From Alteriqipengyuania bathyomarina_B (GTDB taxonomy: Bacteria; Pseudomonadota; Alphaproteobacteria; Sphingomonadales; Sphingomonadaceae): a stretch of DNA of 64,000 bases. The DNA is taken from positions 248,001-312,000 of the forward strand of contig NZ_JBCFZM010000001.1 in the NCBI RefSeq assembly GCF_038594605.1, given 5' to 3'. The position numbers were made by a program, and so were the translations under genes. Every line of letters starts with the position of its first letter. Position 1 is the first letter of the stretch. The notes beneath the pieces are model-generated. The model searched no databases. It had not been told where the DNA came from and saw only the letters and a list, made by a program, of their open reading frames with translations. Below are positions 8,173 to 17,068 of the stretch, one piece after another.

Positions 8173-9276
8173 CGTTCCCAGCGTCGCATTGCTCCCGAAA
8201 GGTGCGCGCAGCTCCAATTGCTGAACCGGGCAATCCGCGCTGATCGCGATCGATGCGGGCCAGTCTCTACCACTCATTTTGCGCCCACCTGCAGCGCAGG
8301 ATAGCTGCCACTGCCAGTCTCCGCTGTCTGCCGCACCGTCGGCGGGCTGGAGGCGATAGGAGCCGGGGGGCAGTGCGAGCATGCGCGTCGTTCCGTCCGA
8401 CCCGATCGCGTTGGAGCGCCGCAGAACCGGCCCGTTCTGCCCATCCTGCGCGGTTCGATAGCCCTCGGCGAGCCGCCAGCCGAAACCACTGCTGCCGACC
8501 GAGTTCTCACTCCAGTCGAGGCGCAGAGGATAGCCCTCAGGCGCAATAAAGCTTGTATAAAGCCGCGCGCCGAGTTCGTTCCTGCGGCTATAGCGCAGGG
8601 TCTCGATCACCTGTGCGGTTGCCTCACGGTCGAGATCTCCGCCGCCGGTGCGTAGGTTCGGGGTGAGGGCGACAATGCTCTCATCCTCTATTTCGGCCGC
8701 ATGTTCGCTGAGAAAATTGATCGGCCAAGCCTCTCCGCCTGAACGCCTCATCGCTTCACCGAGTGCCTCTACGAAACCGCGATTGCCATCGACCCGCTGC
8801 GCGAAATCCTCGAACAGCGGTTCGGCACTTTTCTGGCGGCGCAACAGCGCTTCGGCCTGCTGAAGCGCGAGGGCGGGATTGCTATCGATAAAATGGTTGT
8901 AGAGGTTTTGTTGCGTCAGAGTGCTATGGCGTGAAAGCCGCCCGGCATGTTCGAGAAGTCGATCGGCCCGATCGCCGTCGGCGTGAATGCCGAGATAGGT
9001 AAAGGCTTCGGGACTGAGCGGTGACTGCCGGATCGCGCGGCGGACGAATTCGCCTTTTTCCTCGGTCGCATCAATATCACGCGCAAGCACCCATCGCGCA
9101 AGCGGGGCCGCCGCGAGGGGCTGCGAGCCCGGCGTACCGCGCAGCACCATTGTGCCCTGGAGCACAACCGCACCATAAAAGGCAGCAAACGCACAAGCGA
9201 GCCCGACCAGAGCGGCCACGACGTTCCGGGGGACCGACGGGCTGCTCTTGCGGGCCTGCCACTTATTTGCGGGCAT
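8146..9276 (-). CDS. Uncharacterised membrane-anchored protein coupled to the BY-kinase
   Basis: I do not recognise a family. The 376-residue product has a short basic N-terminus and one membrane segment at about residues 20 to 40 (VVAALVGLACAFAAFYGAVV), then a large, probably periplasmic, region. Residues about 80 to 190 are helical and tetratricopeptide-like in character (SPEAFTYLGIHADGDRADRL, ALALQQAEALLRRQ). The C-terminal 130 residues look beta-rich (YRLQPADGAADSGDWQWQLS). The ATG lies inside the last codons of the BY-kinase gene, a 14-base overlap, so it is in the kinase operon and probably acts with the export machinery. A longer frame starting 69 bases further upstream exists but would lie entirely within the kinase gene. 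Confidence 0.75.
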   Translation of the reverse strand: MPANKWQARKSSPSVPRNVVAALVGLACAFAAFYGAVVLQGTMVLRGTPGSQPLAAAPLARWVLARDIDATEEKGEFVRRAIRQSPLSPEAFTYLGIHADGDRADRLLEHAGRLSRHSTLTQQNLYNHFIDSNPALALQQAEALLRRQKSAEPLFEDFAQRVDGNRGFVEALGEAMRRSGGEAWPINFLSEHAAEIEDESIVALTPNLRTGGGDLDREATAQVIETLRYSRRNELGARLYTSFIAPEGYPLRLDWSENSVGSSGFGWRLAEGYRTAQDGQNGPVLRRSNAIGSDGTTRMLALPPGSYRLQPADGAADSGDWQWQLSCAAGGRKMSGRDWPASIAISADCPVQQLELRAPFGSNATLGTLVFEPTGG

Positions 9277-11527
9277 TGGCCTTCTGTTCCAGCGCGGTCG
9301 GTGTGCCATACGCATAGTAGGAATAGCTGTAGCTATATGAGTCACCGGCCTCGAGCGGGCGGTACTTGGTCAGCACACCGCCGATGACATTGGCGCCGAC
9401 GTCCAGCAGGCGCCGCATGGCTGCCTTGGCCTGGCCGTAATGCGCACGATTGGCCTCGACCACGAACAGCGTAGCGTCGACATGGTGCGACACGATCGGC
9501 GAGTCCGCCAGGCCGATGACCGGCGCGGTATCGAGAATGATGATGTCGTACGAATGGCGGTAGCGCTCGATGAACTTGGGCAACAGATCGCTCGACAGCA
9601 GCTGCACCGGGTTGGGCGGCAACGGACCGAGCGGAAGCACATCGAGATTCTCGATCGTGTTGACCAACATCTCGTTTTCAATCGGTGCGTCTTTCGACAG
9701 CACGTTCATGAAGCCGCGCTCGCTGTCATCATCCGGCGTGCGAAGCGACTTGCCGAGGCTCGGCTTGCGAAGGTCGGTATCGACGAGCAGCACGCGGCGT
9801 CCCGCCCGGGCGTAGTCCGAAGCAAGCGCGATCGAGGTGATCGACTTACCTTCCGAAGGCGAACTGCTGGTGACCTGCAGAACGGGATGCGACTTTCGAC
9901 CCAGGGTGAAGTCGATCGCGACGCGCAGGGCGGAATAGGCCTCTGCCACGTGTGAATGCGGTTCGGACACGCTCTGAAGCGGTTCGCCTTCCGTGAACGG
10001 AATGCTCCCCAGCAGCGGCACGCCCAGCTTCGTTTCGACGTCGCGCGGCGAACGCACCCGATCGTCGAAAATCTGACGCATGATCGTCAGTCCGACGCCC
10101 AGACCGGTCCCGAGCAGCAACGCAATCAGAAGATTGGCGAACAGATTGGGTGAGTACGCGCCGTTCGGCACCTGTGCCGGGTCGAGGCTGGACAGGCGAC
10201 TTGAATCGATATTCGCGGCCGAGGAGATCTGGTTAAAGCGGTTTAGCAGGCTGTCGAGCTGATCCTGAAGTGCCGTTACATCGCGATTGAGGATGTTGAA
10301 TTGCACACGGCGGCTCTGTTCCTCGATGGCCGAATCCGAAACCGAATTGAGCTCCTCCAAAAGGCCGTTTTCCTGCCTCTGTGCGATCCGATATTCGTCG
10401 CGGATCACGCTCTTCACGTCATTCGCGATGCTGGCGATGTTCCGATCGATCGAGGTGAGCTGCGCACGCAGTTGCGCGACCTCGGGATAATCTTCGCGAT
10501 AGCGCTCGCGCAGCTCGTTCAAGCGGCGCTCGATCTCGCTCTTCTGTGCGATGAGCCCTTGCACGACCGGATTGCTCTGCACTTCGGGCACCTGCATCGG
10601 TGCCATGTCCCGCACGGCAAGCCAGCGCTGCTCCGCCTCGATCCTTCGAATACGCGCCGCGGCATAGGTTTCGTTGACCGTGACGAGATTGGTGCCGCTG
10701 ATGGTCTGCGCGGTGCCCACGGGCTCGCTGCCACCGCCTGCGTCGCCCCCGGAGCTGGCGCTTCGGGAGGACGAGATCGGCTGGCCGACGATGCCGTTGT
10801 TGCGGGCGTATTCGATCGCCTCGGATTCGGCTTCCTGTAGCGATTCGCGAACCTGTTCGATCTGCTCGAGCAGGATTTCGCGTGCGTAGGAGTTCACTTC
10901 CGAACCGCGCTGCAGTTCACTGAGAAGCAGGGATTCGACGTATGCGTTGGCAACCCGTGCGGTGAGCGCCTGATCTTCGGATTTGTAGCCGATGCGCATG
11001 ACCCGCGTGCGGTCCACAGGCTCGGGCATGACATTGTCGGACAGCTTCTCGGCCGCGATCTTGCGACGCAGCGCCGCGCGCTGGTCTTCGGGAAGAGTGG
11101 TGTATCTCTCGGGTAGAGAATCGCCGATGAAGGACTGGTCCTGATCGAGCTGCAGCTCATCCACCACGGCCAAAGCCATCGATTGGCTTTCGATCACCTG
11201 GGTGAGGGTGGCCATGAAGACCAGGATGTCGTTCGGCCGGACCTCAGGGTCGATATCCTGGCCCTCGACGATCTGACCGCCAGTCTCCTCGATCTGGATC
11301 GAGGCATAGGCGCGGTATTCGGGCGTGGTGAGCAAGGTGGCGATGACGCCCAGCACAAGCGCCACTGCGATGCAGGCGACCAGCACGAAGCGTTCGCGCC
11401 AAAGAATGGAGCGAATATAAGCGAGATCGAGCAGGCCTCCGCCATCGTCGGAGCGCATGGCGCCCCCTTCCTCGATCACCAGGTCGTTGCGCCCACGCGC
11501 ACCAACCGAGCGTTCATCCGCATTCAT
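9263..11527 (-). CDS. Fused chain-length determinant and BY-type tyrosine kinase (Wzc/ExoP type)
   Basis: This 754-residue inner membrane protein is a PCP-2a co-polymerase. It has a Wzz domain from about residue 30, with a first membrane helix at 47-68, a long coiled-coil periplasmic part and a second helix near 470-490. The cytoplasmic kinase follows: Walker A at 556-562 (SPSEGKS), Walker A' at 581-590 (LLVDTDLRKP), Walker B at 107 residues after Walker A (IIILDTAP) and a tyrosine cluster (Tyr731, 733, 735, 737, 738, 740) for autophosphorylation. It controls polymer length and export with the Wza-type lipoprotein encoded just upstream. No low-molecular-weight tyrosine phosphatase (Wzb) lies in the locus. 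The length and order of domains are normal for the family. Confidence 0.95.
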   Translation of the reverse strand: MNADERSVGARGRNDLVIEEGGAMRSDDGGGLLDLAYIRSILWRERFVLVACIAVALVLGVIATLLTTPEYRAYASIQIEETGGQIVEGQDIDPEVRPNDILVFMATLTQVIESQSMALAVVDELQLDQDQSFIGDSLPERYTTLPEDQRAALRRKIAAEKLSDNVMPEPVDRTRVMRIGYKSEDQALTARVANAYVESLLLSELQRGSEVNSYAREILLEQIEQVRESLQEAESEAIEYARNNGIVGQPISSSRSASSGGDAGGGSEPVGTAQTISGTNLVTVNETYAAARIRRIEAEQRWLAVRDMAPMQVPEVQSNPVVQGLIAQKSEIERRLNELRERYREDYPEVAQLRAQLTSIDRNIASIANDVKSVIRDEYRIAQRQENGLLEELNSVSDSAIEEQSRRVQFNILNRDVTALQDQLDSLLNRFNQISSAANIDSSRLSSLDPAQVPNGAYSPNLFANLLIALLLGTGLGVGLTIMRQIFDDRVRSPRDVETKLGVPLLGSIPFTEGEPLQSVSEPHSHVAEAYSALRVAIDFTLGRKSHPVLQVTSSSPSEGKSITSIALASDYARAGRRVLLVDTDLRKPSLGKSLRTPDDDSERGFMNVLSKDAPIENEMLVNTIENLDVLPLGPLPPNPVQLLSSDLLPKFIERYRHSYDIIILDTAPVIGLADSPIVSHHVDATLFVVEANRAHYGQAKAAMRRLLDVGANVIGGVLTKYRPLEAGDSYSYSYSYYAYGTPTALEQKANARK

Positions 11528-11542
11528 GTATAAATTCTCGCA

Positions 11543-12259
11543 TTAAAAGACACGTGTGAAGATGGCAGCCGCCGGCAGCGCGGTAAGCGCGTCCTGCCAC
11601 AGCTGCGACAGCTGCGAGGTGCCGACGACGACGCGATCGCCCGGGCGAAGCACCGGATCGATCATGGTCCCTCTGCGCATGGCAGTCAGATCGAACAGGG
11701 CGATGGTCATCCCTTCCGGCGTATCGCGGAAGACTATGATTTCCTCGGTTTCTGCCGTGCGGGTCGGGCCCTGGGCAAGCGAAAGCGCGCCAGCGAGGGT
11801 CGTGCCCGGATCGAAAGTAAAGACCCCTGGCCGGGTGACCGCGCCTTCGACGGTAACCCGGTGCGAGCCGTAGCTCACGACATTCACGCTTACGCTCGGA
11901 TCATTGAGATAGCGCGCGGCGAGCTGGCTTTCGACGGTCTGGCGCACCTGTTCGGGCGTGAGGCCTTCCACTTGGACCAGGCCCAGCAGCGGCAGGGAGA
12001 TGGTTCCGTTTACGGGGACCAGTACCTCGCCGACTGAAAGATCGGGCTCACGGAATACGCCGATGCTCAGGCGATCGCCGGGGCGCAGGATATAGTTCTG
12101 CGGCGCGACCGGCGAATACTGGCCTGCGATGCCCTGCGGCTCCGCCATCGGCCCGACCAGACCCGGGGTCGGGGGAGGCGTGCTCGCGCAGCCGGACAAG
12201 CCGATCGCAGACATCAAAAGCGCGGCGCCGAACCCGCGTGAGCGACCAGAATGTATCAT
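11543..12259 (-). CDS. Polysaccharide export outer membrane lipoprotein, Wza/GumB type
   Basis: This 238-residue lipoprotein has a lipobox ending at Cys24 (GLSGC) after a hydrophobic signal. It contains the Poly_export domain from about residue 50 (NYILRPGDRLSIGVFREPDL) and a following SLBB-like domain (GAVTRPGVFTFDPGTTLAGALSLA). It forms the outer membrane exit channel for the polymer and partners with the BY-kinase encoded 15 bases downstream. It is shorter than E. coli Wza and closer in size to GumB-type proteins. The ATG is the first usable start, and the gene is followed directly by the kinase gene on the same strand, which supports an operon. Confidence 0.93.
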   Translation of the reverse strand: MIHSGRSRGFGAALLMSAIGLSGCASTPPPTPGLVGPMAEPQGIAGQYSPVAPQNYILRPGDRLSIGVFREPDLSVGEVLVPVNGTISLPLLGLVQVEGLTPEQVRQTVESQLAARYLNDPSVSVNVVSYGSHRVTVEGAVTRPGVFTFDPGTTLAGALSLAQGPTRTAETEEIIVFRDTPEGMTIALFDLTAMRRGTMIDPVLRPGDRVVVGTSQLSQLWQDALTALPAAAIFTRVF

Positions 12260-12334
12260 TGAGGGGCTCCCAGGTGTTCCCGCAAGCGGGCATAGCTAGC
12301 TGGCGAAATAGAAGCAAGCGGATGAACCTTCACT

Positions 12335-13633
12335 TTAGCCCGCATCGGGGCCTCCGTGAGACGTATTTGCAACTGGCATTTCAAGGACTTTTGCGTAGGC
12401 GGCCAGCAGCGGCGCGATCTGCCGTCCCCATCCCAGTTCTTCTTCCACGCGGGTCCGGCCAGACAGGCCCATCGCCTCGCGGCGGGCGGGATCGTCAATC
12501 AGTTCGATGATCTTGTCACCCAGATCGCGGGCATTGTTGGGGGCGGCGTAGAGCGACGAATCCTGTGCCGAAAAGCGCCCCTCGGTCACGTCGAACTGCA
12601 CGACCGGCTTGCCCATCGCCATGTATTCCATGATCTTGTTCATCGTGGACTTGTCGTTCATCGCGTTGACCCGATCCGGGTTGACGCCGACATCCATGGT
12701 CGAGAGCACCTCGAACAGCACATGGTCCGGTGCGCGGCCGGTAAAGGTCACGAACTCGCCTAGCCCGCGCTCCTCAACCATCGCCTTCAAAGACGTCAGG
12801 CTGGGTCCGCCACCCACGAGGCAGAACTGGATGTCGTCGCGCCCAAGCTTGCGCACGATATGTTCGACCGCTTCGATCAGCAGGTCGATCCCCTCCTGGT
12901 CGCCCATCACGCCGACATAGCCGACCATGTGGCGGCGCCCGTTCTTCCAGCTTTCGACCGGGGGCACGCGCACAAGCCGACCGAGATCGGGGCCGGAGCG
13001 AACGACGAACACCTTGTCGGGATCGATACCGCCGCGCTCGATCGCGATCTGGCGATAGCTGCGGTTGGTCGCCATCGTCACATCGGCGGCTTTGAAGGTC
13101 AGTTTCTCGAACAGGACCATCAGCTTCCAGAAGAACCCGCGGCGGTTGAACTTCGCTTCGTAAAGCTCTGGATTAATGTCGTGATGATCGAAGATGTATT
13201 TCACGCCCAGCAGCTTGAAGGGCAGGGCGACGAGGAAGATCATATCCGGCGGGTTGCAGCCCTGGATCACATGAAAGCCGCGCTTGAAATAGATTCTCCA
13301 CGCCAGGATGGTTTCCCAGAACAACGCCGCTCCATATTCGAGCAGGAAGCCCAGCGCGCCGCTCGCGTCGAGCGGCAGCGAATGGCGATGGATGTGAACC
13401 CCGTCGATCAGTTCGTAGGACTTTTCGTATCCCTTGCCCTTGGGGCAGATCACCGAAACCTCGGCCCCGGCGGCGCGCAACGTGCGCGCTTCCTGCCAGA
13501 CCCGGCGATCGAAGGGGAGGGGCAGGTTCTCGACCACGATCAGCACGCCCTTGCCGGCCAGCGGCTGGCCTTCGATGAAGGTCGGGACGGTGTTGCTCTT
13601 GTCTACATTCCCGCCGCCGGGCTGAGCAGTCAT
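12335..13633 (-). CDS. Glycosyltransferase family 4
   Basis: This 432-residue GT-B enzyme shows the N-terminal signature GVLIVVENLPLPFDRRVWQE, a known mark of a GT4 group in exopolysaccharide clusters. It also has the donor-binding segment with MVGYVGVMGDQEGIDLLIEA and the C-terminal MGKPVVQFDVTEGRFSA. The E-x(7)-E element is degenerate, as is common in this subgroup. A membrane-associating hydrophobic patch occurs at about residue 110 to 140 (ILAWRIYFKRGFHVIQGCNP). Its 5' end overlaps the stop of the dehydrogenase gene upstream by four bases, so the two are co-translated. It would add a sugar, perhaps the uronic acid produced by that dehydrogenase; that link is only inferred from position. 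Confidence 0.87.
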   Translation of the reverse strand: MTAQPGGGNVDKSNTVPTFIEGQPLAGKGVLIVVENLPLPFDRRVWQEARTLRAAGAEVSVICPKGKGYEKSYELIDGVHIHRHSLPLDASGALGFLLEYGAALFWETILAWRIYFKRGFHVIQGCNPPDMIFLVALPFKLLGVKYIFDHHDINPELYEAKFNRRGFFWKLMVLFEKLTFKAADVTMATNRSYRQIAIERGGIDPDKVFVVRSGPDLGRLVRVPPVESWKNGRRHMVGYVGVMGDQEGIDLLIEAVEHIVRKLGRDDIQFCLVGGGPSLTSLKAMVEERGLGEFVTFTGRAPDHVLFEVLSTMDVGVNPDRVNAMNDKSTMNKIMEYMAMGKPVVQFDVTEGRFSAQDSSLYAAPNNARDLGDKIIELIDDPARREAMGLSGRTRVEEELGWGRQIAPLLAAYAKVLEMPVANTSHGGPDAG

Positions 13634-14895
13634 GGGATCGTGCTCAGGTCGATCGCCCGCACACCGCCCAGATCGAGCGTGTCGACCAGCCTATTGGTCG
13701 CGACCGCGACCGCATAGTCTCCGCTTTCGGCCTCGGCCTTGTCGACCAGCAGCGCGTCGATCGCGGGCAGGTTGGCATAGGCGTAGCCCAGATTCTGGCC
13801 GACCAGCTTTTCGGGGCTGAGCAGCGGATCGTAGATTTTCAGGTCGTAGCCTGCGTCGAGCAACTTGCGGGCGAGGTCGACTGCAGGGCTTTCCCGCAGA
13901 TCGTCGGTATCGGCCTTGAAGGCGAGCCCGACCAGCAGGATTTTCGCGCCGGGCTCCAGGTCCTGCGTAACGCCGAGGAACTGGTGATGCTTGTGTGCTG
14001 CATTGGAGCGCAGCAACGAGTCGACGAGGTGCGTGTTCGCGCCGCTGTCGCTTGCGATATGCTGGAGCGCGCGGACGTCCTTGGGCAGGCAAGAGCCGCC
14101 GAAGGCACCCCCCGGCCGAGTGTAATAAGGTGAGATATTGAGCTTGCGGTCGGCCACAAAAATCTCGTGGACCTGCTTCGCGGAGATGCCCTGCAACTGG
14201 CAGACGCGACCGATTTCGTTGGCGAAGGTGACCTTCACCGCGTGCCAGGCATTGTCGACGAACTTGGTCAGCTCGGCCTCGCGGATGCCGACATTGAAGA
14301 CCGGCGCCTCGATCCCCTCGTGCAGCGCTTCCATCTTGGTCGAGGGTTCGCCCGACATCGTGCCCAGCACGATCTTGGGCGGGTTGAAGTAATCCTCGAT
14401 CGCGGTCGCCTCGCGCAGGAATTCGGGATTGTAGACCAGCTCCACCGCGGTGCCCGCCGCGTCGCCGAGAAACGAGCGGAAGATCGGCGCAATGATCTGT
14501 TCGGTGCTGCCAGGGCGCATGGTCGAACGGAACGCTACGGTGAGCGGGTCTTTGCGCTTGGGATCGACGGCGGCAGCGATCGCGCGTGTGACCTGCGCAA
14601 TATAGGTCATGTTGTGCGCCCCGTCGGGGCCGCTCGGCGTGCCGACGCAGACCACCGCGATATCGCAGTCATCGAGTTCGTTGGTGACTTCCTTGACGGC
14701 GTCGAGGCGACCTTCGGTATGGGCTTGCGCCAAAAGTTCGTCGATGCCCGGCTCGCTGATCGGCGAGCGCCCGGCGCGAATGGCCTCGACCTTGTCCATG
14801 CTCGGGTCGATCCCGATAACCGTGTGGCCCTGGCTCGCGATACAGGCCGCACCGGTGCAGCCTACGTAACCGAGCCCGAAAATTGCTACTTTCAA
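13630..14895 (-). CDS. Nucleotide-sugar 6-dehydrogenase (UDP-glucose/GDP-mannose dehydrogenase family, AlgD-like)
   Basis: This 421-residue enzyme performs the two-step NAD-dependent oxidation of a nucleotide hexose to a uronic acid. Visible signs are the NAD-binding FGLGYVGCTGAACIA at the N-terminus, VCVGTPSG, the ELVYNPEFLREATAIEDY substrate loop, the KFVDNAWHAVKVTFANEIGR helix and the catalytic cysteine in GGSCLPKD around residue 270. The form PGGAFGGSCLPKDVRALQ and the overall spacing are closer to GDP-mannose dehydrogenase (AlgD) than to UDP-glucose dehydrogenase, but the substrate cannot be decided by eye. It is the first gene of a minus-strand run that continues with a GT4, Wza, BY-kinase and the uncharacterised membrane protein. 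Confidence 0.9.
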   Translation of the reverse strand: MKVAIFGLGYVGCTGAACIASQGHTVIGIDPSMDKVEAIRAGRSPISEPGIDELLAQAHTEGRLDAVKEVTNELDDCDIAVVCVGTPSGPDGAHNMTYIAQVTRAIAAAVDPKRKDPLTVAFRSTMRPGSTEQIIAPIFRSFLGDAAGTAVELVYNPEFLREATAIEDYFNPPKIVLGTMSGEPSTKMEALHEGIEAPVFNVGIREAELTKFVDNAWHAVKVTFANEIGRVCQLQGISAKQVHEIFVADRKLNISPYYTRPGGAFGGSCLPKDVRALQHIASDSGANTHLVDSLLRSNAAHKHHQFLGVTQDLEPGAKILLVGLAFKADTDDLRESPAVDLARKLLDAGYDLKIYDPLLSPEKLVGQNLGYAYANLPAIDALLVDKAEAESGDYAVAVATNRLVDTLDLGGVRAIDLSTIP

Positions 14896-14948
14896 GTGAC
14901 TTTCCCTCGAAGTCTCGAAGACCCGGGGCGGGCCTTATGGAACGTCGC

Positions 14949-14971
14949 GCAATGCTGCAATGCTGCAATGC
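14949..14971. repeat. Short 8-base tandem repeat in intergenic gap
   Basis: The unit GCAATGCT occurs almost three times in direct succession between the dehydrogenase and the polymerase-like gene. It lies in the non-coding gap just upstream of the dehydrogenase. It may be a slippage product, and no function can be assigned. Confidence 0.6.
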
Positions 14972-14977
14972 GAGATA

Positions 14978-16396
14978 TCAGGTGTTCGTGCGTCGGCGCC
15001 CGCCCGCGATCTCTGCCGCGCTCGTCGCGACAGCGATCGCCACGAATGTGGCGGTGAAGATGGCGGCGGTGCGGAACGGATAGTCGACCAGCGAGTGGAG
15101 CAGCGGCAGCACAATCGCGACCAGTGCCATTCCCAGTCCGATGGCCTGTGCGGACTTCGCCTTGCGAGCCCGCAAAACCATCATAGCCAGCCAGCCGATT
15201 ACGGCGGCGATCAGGGCGACCCCGAGCACGCCGAATTCCATGACCAGTTCCAGCACGTCGTTATGGGCGTGGTTGATGTATTTGATGCCGATCGCCGACA
15301 GCGGCTCGTGCACTTCCAGCGCGCGGCGAAAACTGCCGCCACCCGAACCGATCGGCCAGAAAGCCTGCAAGGCATCGATTACGACCGGCCAGATTTCCTC
15401 GCGCGGATCATCCTCTGCCGCCAGCCGGGATACAGCGGAGCCCGCTCTCGATCCGCTGAACAGCGCGATTGCCGCGACGGCCACCATGATCCCGCCCCCG
15501 CCAGAGACCGCAGGCCAGAACATCGGCGTGCGTCTTTCGCCCGCGAGAGCAAACAGGATCGCGGATGTCAGCCCCGTAGATGCCAGGATCAGCACGAGCC
15601 CAGCACGCGATCCGGTGCCGAGCACAGCAATGATTGCGAACAGGGCCACCGCCAGTGCGGCCCCGTAGACGATCCGCAGCTCGTCGGGCGTCCGCCCCGT
15701 GCGCAGGCGCTGGACGATCATTGCCAGCAGCGGGATGCCCATGGCGATGAAGCAGGCCTGGTGATTGCGATTGGCGAAGAAGCCGACCGCGATCGTCGAA
15801 TGTGCGTTTGCGTAAAAGCGCGGCGCGATGCCGGACGCGGCGAATTGCAGCAGTCCGAAAAGGACGGCGAACAGCCACGCCGCCGCCAGGCCGAGCAGGA
15901 TGGCGCGCCGCCGCTCCTCGCTTCCCAGGCGATAGGCGAAGTAGAAGGTTAGCGCGGGCAAGAGGTAGATCACCGTATAGAGCGTCTGTGCCGGTTGCAG
16001 GCTGATCGGCCGCCAGGGCAGGGCGTCGAACACCAGCAGGTCCCCTTGTTCGAAGATTTCGCGACCGGGCATGGCGGTCCAGAGCGAAGGCGGCAGCGGT
16101 ATCAGCTGAAGCAGGAGCAACGCGACGATGCCGATGGCGAAATAGTCGCTCGCCCGCCTCTGCCACGACAAGGGGGCAGGCCGCCGCAAGACCGCGACAA
16201 GCGCCATTGCCGCGATCAGTTGGCCGATCAGACGCCCCCCGATCGAGCCGTCTCCGCCGCCGCCCGTAATCACCACGATGAAGATCGCTGCCGCCCAGAT
16301 CAGCGCGGGCAGCGACCAATCCAGCACGGCCAGCCGCCCCCGTGCATTGGAGGGTCGTCTGGTCCTTATTTTCCGTGATGCCTGGGCTTCTTGCAA
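14978..16396 (-). CDS. O-antigen ligase family membrane protein (second Wzy/WaaL-like copy)
   Basis: This protein of about 472 residues has ten to twelve hydrophobic segments and a periplasmic loop around residues 330 to 375. The loop contains IWPVVIDALQAFWPIGSGGG and INHAHNDVLELVMEFGV, the Wzy_C pattern with the conserved H-x(3)-D/E-x(3)-E arrangement. It is a polymerase or ligase for the surface polysaccharide. No ATG precedes the first helix: the frame closes 57 bases further upstream, and the best start is a TTG, with a GTG at about codon 24 as an alternative. The start is therefore uncertain. It diverges from the small membrane protein gene, with a gap of about 78 bases. Confidence 0.83.
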   Translation of the reverse strand: MQEAQASRKIRTRRPSNARGRLAVLDWSLPALIWAAAIFIVVITGGGGDGSIGGRLIGQLIAAMALVAVLRRPAPLSWQRRASDYFAIGIVALLLLQLIPLPPSLWTAMPGREIFEQGDLLVFDALPWRPISLQPAQTLYTVIYLLPALTFYFAYRLGSEERRRAILLGLAAAWLFAVLFGLLQFAASGIAPRFYANAHSTIAVGFFANRNHQACFIAMGIPLLAMIVQRLRTGRTPDELRIVYGAALAVALFAIIAVLGTGSRAGLVLILASTGLTSAILFALAGERRTPMFWPAVSGGGGIMVAVAAIALFSGSRAGSAVSRLAAEDDPREEIWPVVIDALQAFWPIGSGGGSFRRALEVHEPLSAIGIKYINHAHNDVLELVMEFGVLGVALIAAVIGWLAMMVLRARKAKSAQAIGLGMALVAIVLPLLHSLVDYPFRTAAIFTATFVAIAVATSAAEIAGGRRRTNT

Positions 16397-16473
16397 TTCG
16401 ATCTCATCCGCGCGAAAGGAAGCGGCGTTGTAGGGCCGTAGCCGCCTTAGTTAAGAATATAGGGTGGGACAAC

Positions 16474-17031
16474 ATGTTCAATCTACTCGGCTCGGGCCTC
16501 TATTTCATGGTTGCCCTGACCGCGCTTCTGGCCGCTTTCATGGTCCGGGGGGATCGGGTCGGAGACCGCATTCACTGGGTTGGCATAGCCGCGCTGTATA
16601 TGGGCTTCGCCGCTTCGAGGTGGTTTCAGATCGAAGTCGGTCTGAGTTCGATGTTGCGCGAAACAATCCGTTCTGCGGGTGCCTATGGCGAGCGGGCCTC
16701 GTGGCAGGCTCCAGCAACCGTCGTCCTCGTCGTTCTGCTCTTCGCGCTCGGCTGGTACTTTGTCTCGACATGGCGCAGGCGGAGCCCCGGCAGCCGCGCG
16801 AGGGCGGTGTTCATATCCCGTTTCGCAGGGATTGCGCTGTTGCTGTTCGTGGGGGTCAGGATCGCGTCGCTGCACGCGATCGACAAGCTGATCTATTCGG
16901 GCGGGCCCATCCGGCTGAACTACATCATCGATCTCGGCTTGACGGGCATCGTGCTGGCGATGGCGATCCTCTACGCTTACCGTTCATGGCAGCGGGGGGG
17001 CGGCGGCAACCGACGCGCGCCCCGGCGCTGA
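16474..17031 (+). CDS. Small polytopic membrane protein, function unknown
   Basis: This 185-residue protein has five likely membrane segments: residues 5-20 (GSGLYFMVALTALLAAFM), around 30-47, 82-100 (ATVVLVVLLFALGWYF), 117-134 (FAGIALLLFVGVRIASL) and 152-168. It carries no domain I recognise. The start was chosen for the GGGTGGG ribosome site six bases upstream; longer frames begin inside the divergent polymerase-like gene. It is flanked by polysaccharide genes and may belong to the locus, but nothing in the sequence shows its role. The stop codon lies inside the first unit of a perfect 26-base tandem duplication. Confidence 0.7.
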   Translation: MFNLLGSGLYFMVALTALLAAFMVRGDRVGDRIHWVGIAALYMGFAASRWFQIEVGLSSMLRETIRSAGAYGERASWQAPATVVLVVLLFALGWYFVSTWRRRSPGSRARAVFISRFAGIALLLFVGVRIASLHAIDKLIYSGGPIRLNYIIDLGLTGIVLAMAILYAYRSWQRGGGGNRRAPRR

Positions 17032-17060
17032 ATCACCGACGCGCGCCCCGGCGCTGAATC
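17009..17060. repeat. Perfect 26-base tandem duplication spanning a stop codon
   Basis: Two identical, directly adjacent 26-base units cover the last codons and TGA of the small membrane protein gene. The second unit repeats the same bases after the stop. Because 26 is not a multiple of three and the stop is within unit one, the duplication does not change the protein. Perfect identity suggests a recent slippage event. Confidence 0.9.
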
Positions 17061-17068
17061 CCTGCCTC

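Noticed and set aside
14167..15057. 296-residue plus-strand reading frame
   Set aside because: It is antisense to the nucleotide-sugar dehydrogenase, which has every family motif. Long antisense frames are expected at this GC content.
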